Shown: positions 55,267-63,025 of the stretch, piece after piece
Layout: every line of letters begins with the position of its first letter
How positions within the stretch are numbered: position 1 is the first letter of the stretch
Source of the DNA: Marivita sp.
GTDB taxonomy: Bacteria > Pseudomonadota > Alphaproteobacteria > Rhodobacterales > Rhodobacteraceae
DNA: 64,000 nucleotides
Direction: 5' to 3'
NCBI RefSeq assembly: GCF_020055635.1
Contig: NZ_JAIPUT010000014.1
Span: 1 to 64,000, forward strand
Notes under the pieces: generated by a model
Seen by the model: only the letters and a program-made list of their open reading frames with translations
What the model was told of the DNA's origin: nothing
Database searches by the model: none
Position numbers and translations under genes: made by a program

Positions 55267-56946
55267 TTACTCGGCCGCGACCTTGAGCTTTTCAGGCTTG
55301 GCCAACCATTCCTTGCCCTTGAGCATTGCCTTCCAGTAGATCGGCGGCAGCAGCTTTTCCTTGAGGAACCACGCCGCGCGCGATGGCTTGGTTCCGTCGA
55401 TCAGGTAGCTTGGAAAGCTTGGCAGGAGTGTCCCGCCATAGCCGAATTCGGCCAGCACGATCTTGCCGCGTTCGACCGTCAGCGGACACGAGCCATAGCC
55501 GTCATACTGTGCAACCGCAGACCGGCCGCGGATATCGGCGACGATGTTGTCCGCGACGGTCGGCGCCTGCTTGCGCGCGGCGGCGGCGGTCTTGGCATTG
55601 GGCGCGTTCATCACATCGCCCAGCGACCAGATGTTGTCATACCGCGTGTGGCGCAGGGTGGCTTGGTCCACGTCGACCCAGCCCGCCGCATCGGCCAGCG
55701 GCGAAACCCGGATGAAATCGGGCGCAGTCTGGGGCGGACAGACATGCAGCATGTCGAATTCCACTTCGACTGTTGTGGGGGCTCCATCCGGCGCGTTGAC
55801 CGCAAAGGTCGCCTTTTTCGCCGGGCCATCCACGGCAATCAGGGTGTGGAAGAAATTCAGGGTGGCGTCGTATTTGCGGACATACTCCATCAGCGCCGGG
55901 ACATAGTCCTTGACCCCGAAGAGCACGCCTCCCGCGTTCATGAACTGGATGTCGATGTTTTTCAGCGCCCCGTTACGGAACCACGCGTCGCCCGACAGAT
56001 ACATCGCCTTTTGCGGCGCACCGGCGCATTTGATCGGCATCGGCGGTTGGGTAAAGAGCGCCCGGCCCTGCTTGAGGTTGCGGACCAGTTCCCACGTATA
56101 GGGCGCCAGGTCGTAGCGGTAATTCGACGTCACCCCATTGCGGCCAAGGGTTTCCTCCAGCCCGTCGATCTTGTCCCAATCGAGCTTGAGGCCCGGACAG
56201 ACAACCAGCCGGTCATATTTCACCACGCGGCAGCCATCGAGGATCACCGCGTTGTTTTCCGGCTCGAACGCGGCCACGGCGGACTTGATCCAATGCACAC
56301 CCTGAGGGATCAGCGACGCCATCGTCTTGGCGGTGTCCTGAGGATCAAAAATGCCGCCGCCGACCATCGTCCAGCCGGGCTGGTAGTAGTGAATGTCCGC
56401 CGGGTCGAGGATCGCCACCGACAGCCCCGGCTTGCGGGCCTTGAGGCTCGCCGCAACGGACACGCCGCCTGCCCCACCGCCGACGATCACCACGTCGAAT
56501 TTTGCATCGCCGGTATCGGTCGGCGTCTTGCCGCCATTGGCGATGCGCCGCGCGACACCGTTCATGTCATAGCCCGCCGCCTGTGTCGCCCCGAGGATCT
56601 CGGCCATCGGCAGGGTTTTCGCCTGGCTCAGCGACCAGAGCGTCGCCGACCGCGTACCCGACCGGCAATAGGCGAGCACAGGCCCCGGCAGGTCGCGCAT
56701 TGCCGCGCCGAAAGCCACCGCATCCGCGTCCTGCACCAGACCGGTCTGCACCGGCAGATAGCGCATCTCGAGACCGGCCGCCTTGGCTGCCGCCTCGATT
56801 TCCTCGTGGGTCGGCTGATCCGATCCCTCGCCATCGGGACGGTTGCAGATGATCGACCGGAACCCGGCCTCTTTCAGCGCAGCAATGTCATCGGCCGCGA
56901 TTTGCGGGCTGACGGTGAGCGCATCGTTGATCTTGTTGAGTTGCAT
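55267..56946 (-). CDS. DUF442 (rhodanese/phosphatase-like) - SQR-like flavoprotein fusion
   Basis: A 559-residue two-part protein. Residues 1-115 form the TIGR01244/DUF442 domain (FRSIICNRPDGEGSDQPTHEEI; catalytic-loop motif YCRSGTRS with Cys94). From about 150 an SQOR-like flavoprotein begins (VVIVGGGAGGVSVAASL; DIHYYQPGWTMVGGG). It has MPIKCAGAPQKAMYL with Cys307, matching one redox cysteine of human SQOR, and ends YDGYGSCPLTVERGKIVLAEFGY, also SQOR-like. At the other redox position human SQOR has GDC, but here the sequence is SLGDVMNAP (Val445). An extra Cys403 occurs in LHVCPP, where human has LHVTPP. It likely oxidises a sulfur species at the membrane, but may differ from a normal sulfide:quinone reductase. 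75 bases separate it from the upstream gene. Confidence 0.88.
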   Translation of the reverse strand: MQLNKINDALTVSPQIAADDIAALKEAGFRSIICNRPDGEGSDQPTHEEIEAAAKAAGLEMRYLPVQTGLVQDADAVAFGAAMRDLPGPVLAYCRSGTRSATLWSLSQAKTLPMAEILGATQAAGYDMNGVARRIANGGKTPTDTGDAKFDVVIVGGGAGGVSVAASLKARKPGLSVAILDPADIHYYQPGWTMVGGGIFDPQDTAKTMASLIPQGVHWIKSAVAAFEPENNAVILDGCRVVKYDRLVVCPGLKLDWDKIDGLEETLGRNGVTSNYRYDLAPYTWELVRNLKQGRALFTQPPMPIKCAGAPQKAMYLSGDAWFRNGALKNIDIQFMNAGGVLFGVKDYVPALMEYVRKYDATLNFFHTLIAVDGPAKKATFAVNAPDGAPTTVEVEFDMLHVCPPQTAPDFIRVSPLADAAGWVDVDQATLRHTRYDNIWSLGDVMNAPNAKTAAAARKQAPTVADNIVADIRGRSAVAQYDGYGSCPLTVERGKIVLAEFGYGGTLLPSFPSYLIDGTKPSRAAWFLKEKLLPPIYWKAMLKGKEWLAKPEKLKVAAE

Positions 56947-57021
56947 GGGAAGGGTCTCACCTGGCTACGCGTTGCGGGGAAAATGGCGGCATGTGGCCGC
57001 CATCCCGGTTGGACATCAGCC

Positions 57022-57906
57022 TCAAAGCGCGTTGACCGGCACCTTGAGCATCGGGTTTCCGTCCTTGTCCTTCGGCACCGCGCCGGCACGCATGTTCACC
57101 TGCAGGGACGGGATGATCAGCTTGGGCATGTCAAGCGTCGCGTCGCGTTCGGTGCGGAACTTGACGAAATCGTCCTTTGTCTTGCCGCCGCCGACATGGA
57201 TGTTGTGGGCCTTTTCTTCGCCCACGGTGGTTTCCCACTGGATGTCGCGGCCATTGGGGCCGTAATCGTGGCACATGAACAGACGCATGTCATCCGGCAG
57301 CGTCAGCACCTTCTGGATGCTGTCGTACAGCGTGGCGGCATCCCCGCCGGGGAAATCGGCACGGGCCGATCCGCCATCGGGCATGAACAAAGTGTCGCCG
57401 ACAAAGGCCGCGTTGCCCATCACATGCACCATGCAGGCGGGCGTGTGGCCCGGTGTATAGATCGCAAAGGCGTCCATGTTGCCGATCTTGTAGGTGTCGC
57501 CATCCTCGAACAGCTTGTCGAACTGGCTGCCATCGCGCTGGAATTCGGTGCCTTCGTTGAACACCTTGCCGAAGGTGTCCTGCACAACCATGATCTTCGA
57601 GCCGACACCGATCTTGCCGCCCAGCTTCTGCTGGATGTAGGGCGCTGCCGACAGGTGGTCGGCATGCACATGGGTCTCGATGATCCATTCAAGCTTGAGC
57701 CCGCGTTCCTGAATCTCCGCGATCAGGGCGTCGGCGTGAGCGTAGGTGATCCGACCGGCGGCGTAATCGATGTCCATCACGCTGTCGACGATGGCGCAGG
57801 ACTCAGATGTCGGGTCCTTGACGATATAGCTGATCGTGTTGGTGGCCTCGTCGAAATGAGCCGAGACATCGGGGGTGACGGACATATCCACGGGATACTG
57901 CGACAT
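57022..57906 (-). CDS. Persulfide dioxygenase-like metallo-beta-lactamase protein (ETHE1/BLH family)
   Basis: A 294-residue MBL-fold enzyme. THVHADHLSAAPYIQQKLGGKIGVG near residues 75-98 provides the HxHxDH motif, YTPGHTPACMVHVMG the next His, AAFVGDTLFMPDGGSARADFPGGDA the bridging Asp, and MCHDYGPNGRDIQWETTVGEEKAHN the last His and a BLH-type extension. Persulfide dioxygenases oxidise glutathione persulfide to sulfite using mononuclear iron. MSQYPVDMSVTP at 57906 is chosen because GGAGGAG precedes that ATG. It lies immediately upstream of the SQR-like fusion gene, so the two probably act in sequence. Confidence 0.9.
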   Translation of the reverse strand: MSQYPVDMSVTPDVSAHFDEATNTISYIVKDPTSESCAIVDSVMDIDYAAGRITYAHADALIAEIQERGLKLEWIIETHVHADHLSAAPYIQQKLGGKIGVGSKIMVVQDTFGKVFNEGTEFQRDGSQFDKLFEDGDTYKIGNMDAFAIYTPGHTPACMVHVMGNAAFVGDTLFMPDGGSARADFPGGDAATLYDSIQKVLTLPDDMRLFMCHDYGPNGRDIQWETTVGEEKAHNIHVGGGKTKDDFVKFRTERDATLDMPKLIIPSLQVNMRAGAVPKDKDGNPMLKVPVNAL

Positions 57907-58010
57907 GAGTTTTCTCCTCCGAAACGAGATTGTGAGGCGGGCCAAGCCCGCAAGAGCGATGCACCGAGCCTGCCGCCTGGCAGCGCCCGGTGTCGCATGT
58001 CATCTGGGTG

Positions 58011-58223
58011 TCAGGTGCGGCAGGTCTTGACGCCGATGATCGAGTAGATCGGGCAGACCCGCACCGCCGCCACCACCAGCATCACGACACCGATCAAGGC
58101 CGCGCCGTACTTGAAGAGGGCCCCGTCGAACAGCGGCAGACCGCTGCCAAAGGCCAGGTAAAGCAGGACCACGCCCAGAACCGCGCGCAGAATTCGATCG
58201 ATCGTGCCAACATTGGTCGTCAT
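58011..58223 (-). CDS. Small DUF2892 membrane protein (YgaP-TM-like)
   Basis: A 70-residue protein, MTTNVGTIDRILRAVLGVVLLYL, with two hydrophobic helices and a family ending AVRVCPIYSIIGVKTC with two cysteines, as in DUF2892 and the membrane part of YgaP rhodanese. GGAGGG precedes the ATG at 58223; the frame extends to 58310 but without such a site. It is first of the sulfur gene run after the regulator, and the CP(I/L)Y...GxxTC motif suggests a link to persulfide transfer at the membrane. Confidence 0.85.
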   Translation of the reverse strand: MTTNVGTIDRILRAVLGVVLLYLAFGSGLPLFDGALFKYGAALIGVVMLVVAAVRVCPIYSIIGVKTCRT

Positions 58224-58282
58224 TTCCGTACCCTCCAGAATCAAATCTGAAACCTTGGTACGCCTGTCCGGGATCCGCTTCA

Positions 58283-58295
58283 GTGATATTGTCAC
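58283..58295. promoter_or_regulatory. Perfect palindrome, candidate Crp/Fnr-type operator
   Basis: GTGATATTGTCAC is a GTGA-N5-TCAC inverted repeat, 59 bases upstream of the DUF2892 start and just downstream of the Crp/Fnr-family gene. The regulator's recognition helix (REVVSR) is of the FNR type, whose sites have a TGA/TCA core. Only one copy was noticed in the operon. Function inferred. Confidence 0.45.
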
Positions 58296-58346
58296 CCAAA
58301 CCGGGAACAAAGCGCAGGACGGTCCATTCGGTCGCAGATGACCGGC

Positions 58347-59012
58347 TCAGGCACTGTCCGCCACGCGCTGAATCCGGCTCCGGTCGAGCAAGGTGATCCT
58401 GCCGCGCGACTGCGCGACAAAGCCGCGTTTCTGGAAGTCATGCAGCACCCGCGAGACGACTTCGCGGGCGGTGCCGAGTTCCGTGGCGAGTTGCTGATGC
58501 GTCGTGGCCAGTTCATCGCCCTCGGTCGCAAGGCTGAGCAAGCGGCCCGCCAGCCGCACGTCGATCCGGCCAAAGGCCACATCATCGATGACGCGGAACA
58601 GGTCGGTGATCCGCCGCGCATAGGCCGTCAGGACGAATTCCCGAAATTCGCGGGACGAGGCCATCAGCCGATCGAATGCCCCTCGCGGGATCGCCACGGC
58701 AATCGTGTCGGTCTCGGTCACGCCTTCCGCGGAATAGGGCTCGTGCGCCAGCAGGCAGGCGGTGGTGAGAACACAGCTTTCCCCGGCTTCGACCCGGTAA
58801 AGAACGATGTCGCGTCCGCTTTCCGAGGTCTGCTGCACCCGCACCCGGCCCGCGATCAGGAACAGCAGGCTGTCGGGCACCGATCCCGGACCGAACACCA
58901 CGGTTCCAGACGGTACCTTCATGACCCGGCTCTCATCCACCAGGTAGCGTTTCACGTTCTCCGGCAAGGTGCTCAGACCGCGAAACTGGTCGATCCAGTG
59001 GGTGTCCATCAT
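58347..59012 (-). CDS. Crp/Fnr-family transcriptional regulator
   Basis: A 221-residue protein with a cyclic-nucleotide-binding-like fold (VMKVPSGTVVFGPGSVPDSLLFLIAGRVRV; YRVEAGESCVLTTACLLAHEPYSAEG), a dimer helix, and a C-terminal winged helix (TTHQQLATELGTAREVVSRVLHDFQKRGFVAQSRGRITLLD). The Arg-Ser pair typical of cAMP binding is missing, and there is no N-terminal Cys cluster for an FNR iron-sulfur cluster. Its only cysteines are 80 and 86, in the beta-roll. A thiol or persulfide sensor for the adjacent sulfur operon is a fair inference. ATG 59012 chosen for the upstream GAAGGA. Confidence 0.9.
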   Translation of the reverse strand: MMDTHWIDQFRGLSTLPENVKRYLVDESRVMKVPSGTVVFGPGSVPDSLLFLIAGRVRVQQTSESGRDIVLYRVEAGESCVLTTACLLAHEPYSAEGVTETDTIAVAIPRGAFDRLMASSREFREFVLTAYARRITDLFRVIDDVAFGRIDVRLAGRLLSLATEGDELATTHQQLATELGTAREVVSRVLHDFQKRGFVAQSRGRITLLDRSRIQRVADSA

Positions 59013-59081
59013 GTCGATCCTTCGATTACCCCTGCAGGACCACGGCATGGCGCGCGGATCGCCCCGGATCTGCCCGGCGCA

Positions 59082-60953
59082 TCATGCGCCCACGTCGAAA
59101 GGATTGTCCAGAACGCCGACCAGCGGCATCAGGAACGCGCCATCATCGGGGTCAAGCGCCGCCGCATGGTACTCGTCGATGATCCCCACCGCAGCGTCGA
59201 GGCTGGACTGCGACCCATTGAACCCTGCCAGGGCATTGTTTGCGTCGGTCACGTCGGACAACCCGTAATGCACGGCATACAGCGCGCCAAGGTCGGTCTT
59301 GATGTCAAGAAACGCCCGATCCGCAAGCTGCTGGTCGATGAAGGCCTGCGACGCATCGGCGGAGGGGTCGGCCTTGGCCCCCTCCAGAACCGCCAGGATG
59401 AATGTATCGCGCCCGACCCGGGTGCTGTCCAGCATGTCGACCCAGAAATCGAAACCGGTCTGATCCGGGATGCGTCCGAAAAGGTTGGTGTAGACTGCGG
59501 TTGCAAAATCCGCGTTGTCCAGTTCCTCGCGATAAAGGGCGCGCGTTTCCGGCTGGTTCGAAAATTCGGCGGCGATCTGTTCGAGGCGGACCCCTTGGGC
59601 AAAGACCGTTCCCCAGAAATTCAGACCCACCGCGTCGGGCGCGCGGTTGAAATAGGCGACGTAGAGTTCGACGAGTGTCTCCAGCGCTTGGCTCGACAGG
59701 GTCGCCGGCCCGCCAAACCGATCGAGGTCAAACGTCTCGGGACTGTCGCCGCCACGGAACGCGACCTCCTCGATCCCGATCAGCCTGTCGGTGCCCAGCC
59801 CGTCAGGCCGGCGGTCCTGGAGAAACGTCCCGTCCGGGCCGATTAACAGGGTGAACGAGGCTTGATCCCCGTCGACCCAGGCGATGTCCCGCCCGGCATT
59901 GCCCTCGAGCGTGTCGTCCCCGGCAAACCCCTCAAGGGCGTCATCACCGCCGCCGCCGCGCAGGTGGTTGTCGAACCGATTGCCGTTGATCCGGTCCTCT
60001 AAGCGCGTTCCTATGGCATTCTCGATGTCGCCTATCAGCCAGATCAGTTCCTGCGGCTCGGAATCGACGATGGTCAGGTCGAACTGGTCCGATGGCAGCG
60101 CGAACCCGGACAAGGTGTCGACCAGCTCGGTCACCTGCACATCCGGCAGAAAGATCGTCCAGCCCTCGGACTGGTCCGAGGCGTCCACCCAATCAACCCC
60201 GTCCACATCCCACAGCGTGTAGTAGAACGCCTCGCTGTCCAGCCGCAGCAGGCTGTTGCCGGCATTGGTCGCAGGGTTGGCGCCATAGAGATATTGCAGC
60301 GCCAGAACATCAAGCAGCATCGGCGTGGCCGGGTCCCAGCGCTCCAGCTGGTCTCCGAAATCGTCGGTGTAGGACATGATCGAAAACCAGTCGACGTCGC
60401 GTACCAGTGTCTGATCCAGCTGATCCAGCGAGGGTCGCTGGGCAGACGACTCGAACGGATGCCTGAGGCCCAGCGCATGGCCAAGCTCGTGAATGACCGT
60501 CAGGAACCCATCCGACCCCGGGCGGAAACTCGATGTGTTTATGATGGGTGCCGAGAAATTCATGAAGACATCGCCGCCTTCGGTCTCGTATTGCTCGAAG
60601 TTCGGAAACACTCCCGGACCAGGATAATAGGCATAGGCCAGCGTGCCATCGTCGACGACCGCGTTGTCGAGCGTATAGACGAGGTCGGCCCCCGCCAGAC
60701 CCGCCGCGATGGGGCTGTCGAAGTCACCCAGATACTGAAATTCGACATCGATGAACTGCTCGACCGACGCCAGCGCTGCCGCGAATGTGTCGATCGCACC
60801 GAAGCGGTCCGTCCAGGCATCGCCGTTCAGGCCATCGGCCAATGCCCAGGTGAGCGTTGTCGAGTCCGACAGGTCCCAGGCGAAGCCGTCCGTCATCACG
60901 TCGATGATCGGGTCTCCGGTCGCATCGAACGAAAAGGCTGAATGGGATGACAT
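59082..60953 (-). CDS. Serralysin-like M10 metalloprotease with C-terminal DUF4214
   Basis: A 623-residue secreted protease without a classical signal peptide. The metzincin motif HELGHALGLRH lies at about 153-163 and the Met-turn SIMSYTD at about 195. ALQYLYGANPATNAGN is the serralysin marker. A short RTX stretch follows (GGGGDDALEGFAGDDTLEGNAG, about 345-365), then a DUF4214-like C-terminal third (LVELYVAYFNRAPDAVGLNFWG; YTNLFGRIPDQTGFDFWVDML). Zinc-dependent proteolysis outside the cell after type I export is expected. ATG 60953 chosen since GGAG precedes it. Confidence 0.9.
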   Translation of the reverse strand: MSSHSAFSFDATGDPIIDVMTDGFAWDLSDSTTLTWALADGLNGDAWTDRFGAIDTFAAALASVEQFIDVEFQYLGDFDSPIAAGLAGADLVYTLDNAVVDDGTLAYAYYPGPGVFPNFEQYETEGGDVFMNFSAPIINTSSFRPGSDGFLTVIHELGHALGLRHPFESSAQRPSLDQLDQTLVRDVDWFSIMSYTDDFGDQLERWDPATPMLLDVLALQYLYGANPATNAGNSLLRLDSEAFYYTLWDVDGVDWVDASDQSEGWTIFLPDVQVTELVDTLSGFALPSDQFDLTIVDSEPQELIWLIGDIENAIGTRLEDRINGNRFDNHLRGGGGDDALEGFAGDDTLEGNAGRDIAWVDGDQASFTLLIGPDGTFLQDRRPDGLGTDRLIGIEEVAFRGGDSPETFDLDRFGGPATLSSQALETLVELYVAYFNRAPDAVGLNFWGTVFAQGVRLEQIAAEFSNQPETRALYREELDNADFATAVYTNLFGRIPDQTGFDFWVDMLDSTRVGRDTFILAVLEGAKADPSADASQAFIDQQLADRAFLDIKTDLGALYAVHYGLSDVTDANNALAGFNGSQSSLDAAVGIIDEYHAAALDPDDGAFLMPLVGVLDNPFDVGA

Positions 60954-61089
60954 CTGGGTCTCCGCCCTGGGTCGCATTGAGGCCGATAAGATCAAGACCA
61001 CCGAAGCGGAAAACGCGCCCGGCGGCCTCCAAGATTAACCGACGGGGACGGCAAGTAAATGCCATTGCGCGACGCCGACCCGCGACATG

Positions 61090-62094
61090 TCAGACCATCC
61101 AGAACCCGTTTTTCTTGATCCGCTGCCGAATGGGTTGTTCCCGGCTTGGCAGATGATCGCGGTCGAACAGATCGCGGACCTTGTGGCCCCGGTTCTGAAA
61201 GATCATGCGCTTGAACGGCTCGTATTCCTTGAGCAGCTTCTTCACCGGATTGGGCGCGGTTATGGATTCAAGCAGAGTGACCACATCATCGCGCTCGCGC
61301 GCATAGAGCAGCGGCATGTTGCGGTAGTGGACGCTGGTCTGTCCGTCCAGGTAGCCGTCGGGCAAGGCATCACGGCCACCACCCAGCTTGTGAATGACGA
61401 GGGGCAGCGCGATCTGGTCCAGCCAGGGCTTCAGCTGCTGGCACACCAGCGCCTCGGGCGGGTCCGCCTGGATGGCAAGCGCCATGTCGAGAAAGGTCTG
61501 ACCGAACACATGCGGGCACTTGTAGTAAAAATACCCGGCATTGAAATAAAGATAGCGCCGCCAGTATTCGTCCGGCTGCGTCAGGTCCAGAGAGCTTGCG
61601 AAATCCAGCCCGAACCGGTCGTACAGCGCCTTCCAGATCTCCGCATAACCCGGTCCGTAAAGCTCGATCTGCGGCCAGGTGCCTTCGACGCGCAGCGACG
61701 CGCCCGGCGTGTCGAAATCGAACGGCACCTCGCCAAGGTCGCCGGTGATCAGCGTGTCGGTGTCGAAGAACACGAACGGTTCGCCCTTGGGCAGCGCGAA
61801 AAGCGCCTCGATCTTGTTGCCATAGGGATAATCGCTGCCGAAATGCCGGGTTTCAAACGGCAGGATCGTCGCGCCCTGCGCCTCGATCATGTCGCGCAGG
61901 GGCTCGGGCCTGATGGTCGGGTCGGTCTGCCACAGCGCGCCCGGCCGGGGTTCGGCGACGTACAGCCTGAAGCGCGGATCGGTCGTGTTGGCCTTCATCG
62001 AAAGCGCGAACAGCAGCGCCTCATAGGCAAGTCGGCCCATCTGTCCGACGATCAGGACATTGACGGTTTTCGGTTTGGCCGGACGGCGTGCCAT
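61090..62094 (-). CDS. Uncharacterised glycosyltransferase-like protein (GT-A fold)
   Basis: A 334-residue protein: KTVNVLIVGQMGRLAYEALLFALSM, a likely DxD metal site in EPFVFFDTDTLITGDL (about 115-130), and LYFNAGYFYYKCPHVFGQTFLDMAL, the pattern of nucleotide-sugar-dependent GT-A enzymes. The C-terminus is basic. I do not recognise the exact family. AGGGA lies upstream of the ATG at 62094; the frame extends to 62136. It lies downstream of the SIMPL gene on the same strand. Possible role in surface glycan or adhesin modification, unproven. Confidence 0.65.
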   Translation of the reverse strand: MARRPAKPKTVNVLIVGQMGRLAYEALLFALSMKANTTDPRFRLYVAEPRPGALWQTDPTIRPEPLRDMIEAQGATILPFETRHFGSDYPYGNKIEALFALPKGEPFVFFDTDTLITGDLGEVPFDFDTPGASLRVEGTWPQIELYGPGYAEIWKALYDRFGLDFASSLDLTQPDEYWRRYLYFNAGYFYYKCPHVFGQTFLDMALAIQADPPEALVCQQLKPWLDQIALPLVIHKLGGGRDALPDGYLDGQTSVHYRNMPLLYARERDDVVTLLESITAPNPVKKLLKEYEPFKRMIFQNRGHKVRDLFDRDHLPSREQPIRQRIKKNGFWMV

Positions 62095-62169
62095 AAGGTT
62101 CCCTGAAAAAACTGCTCCGTGTTTTCCGACAACCATAGGCCTCGCGTCACCGCCCGACCAGAGCCGAGA

Positions 62170-62868
62170 TCACTCGGCCGCAATCTCGTAGACAAGTGTT
62201 ACCCCGGCGCGCAATTCCGTCTCGCCGCGCGCCACCGGCACGGCGCCGTCCGACGCCCGGGCCATGCTCATCATTTCAGGGCGCGGCGCGCGGGCGCCGG
62301 CTTCGCTCAGGCTGAGCAATGCACCCAGTTGCACCCCGGCAGCCTCGGCAAACAGCTCTGCCCGGGCACGGGCATCCGCCACCGCCTTCCTGCGCGCTTC
62401 GTTCATCAGCGGTTCCGGATCGGAAAGGGTGAACTGAAGCCCGTCGAACTGGTTCGCACCCTCGGTCAGAACCGCGTCCAGGACGGGGCCAAGCGAGTCC
62501 AGATCGCGCACCCGGACGGTCACCCGGTTGGACGCCTGGTAGCCGTCGATGCGCGGGCGGTCCCCGGACGCGGAACGGTCCGTCCAGATCGGCGACAGCG
62601 ACAGGTCCGACGTCTGGACATCGCGCGCGGCAATGCCCGCCTCGGTCAACCTGTCGAGAATCGCCGCCGTGGTCTCGGAGGTCTGATCCATCGCGGCACG
62701 TGCGGTGTCCGCTTCGGACGAGGCCCCCATGTTGATCACGGCCATGTCGGGGACCGCGTAGACCACCCCTTCTCCGCTGACCGTGATCTTTCCGGCAGAG
62801 TCCGCCCATGCGGGCACCGAGCCCAGAACAAACACCAATAGCGCCATGACAGCCTTGAACCGGAACAT
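62170..62868 (-). CDS. SIMPL-domain (DUF541) periplasmic protein
   Basis: A 232-residue protein with signal peptide MFRFKAVMALLVFVLGSVPAWA (cleavage near 22), then the SIMPL/DUF541 fold: ITVSGEGVVYAVPDMAVINMGASSEADTA, GIAARDVQTSDLSLSPIW, GYQASNRVTVRVRDLDSLGPVLDAVL and ARRKAVADARARAELFAEAAGVQLG. Members (BP26/OMP28-like) form rings or channels in the envelope of alphaproteobacteria. Function not well defined. Confidence 0.9.
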   Translation of the reverse strand: MFRFKAVMALLVFVLGSVPAWADSAGKITVSGEGVVYAVPDMAVINMGASSEADTARAAMDQTSETTAAILDRLTEAGIAARDVQTSDLSLSPIWTDRSASGDRPRIDGYQASNRVTVRVRDLDSLGPVLDAVLTEGANQFDGLQFTLSDPEPLMNEARRKAVADARARAELFAEAAGVQLGALLSLSEAGARAPRPEMMSMARASDGAVPVARGETELRAGVTLVYEIAAE

Positions 62869-63025
62869 CTCACCCCTCCTTTATGCGTCGGTGTCGATCA
62901 AACCATCGCGGGCCGGGTCCCTGGTGACAAGCCTGGATTCGATGCCGCGCGAAAGATCGCTTTGTCGCGTCCCTGAATCGTGTAAGTGACTCCCATCCGA
63001 TACCAATGGCTGCTAAAATAATCCC

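Noticed and set aside
53152-58047. A 1,631-residue open frame on the plus strand
   Set aside because: It is antisense to the sulfur operon, whose genes have clear motifs. The translation is rich in Arg, His and Gly with no recognisable domain, as expected from the complement of GC-rich codons.
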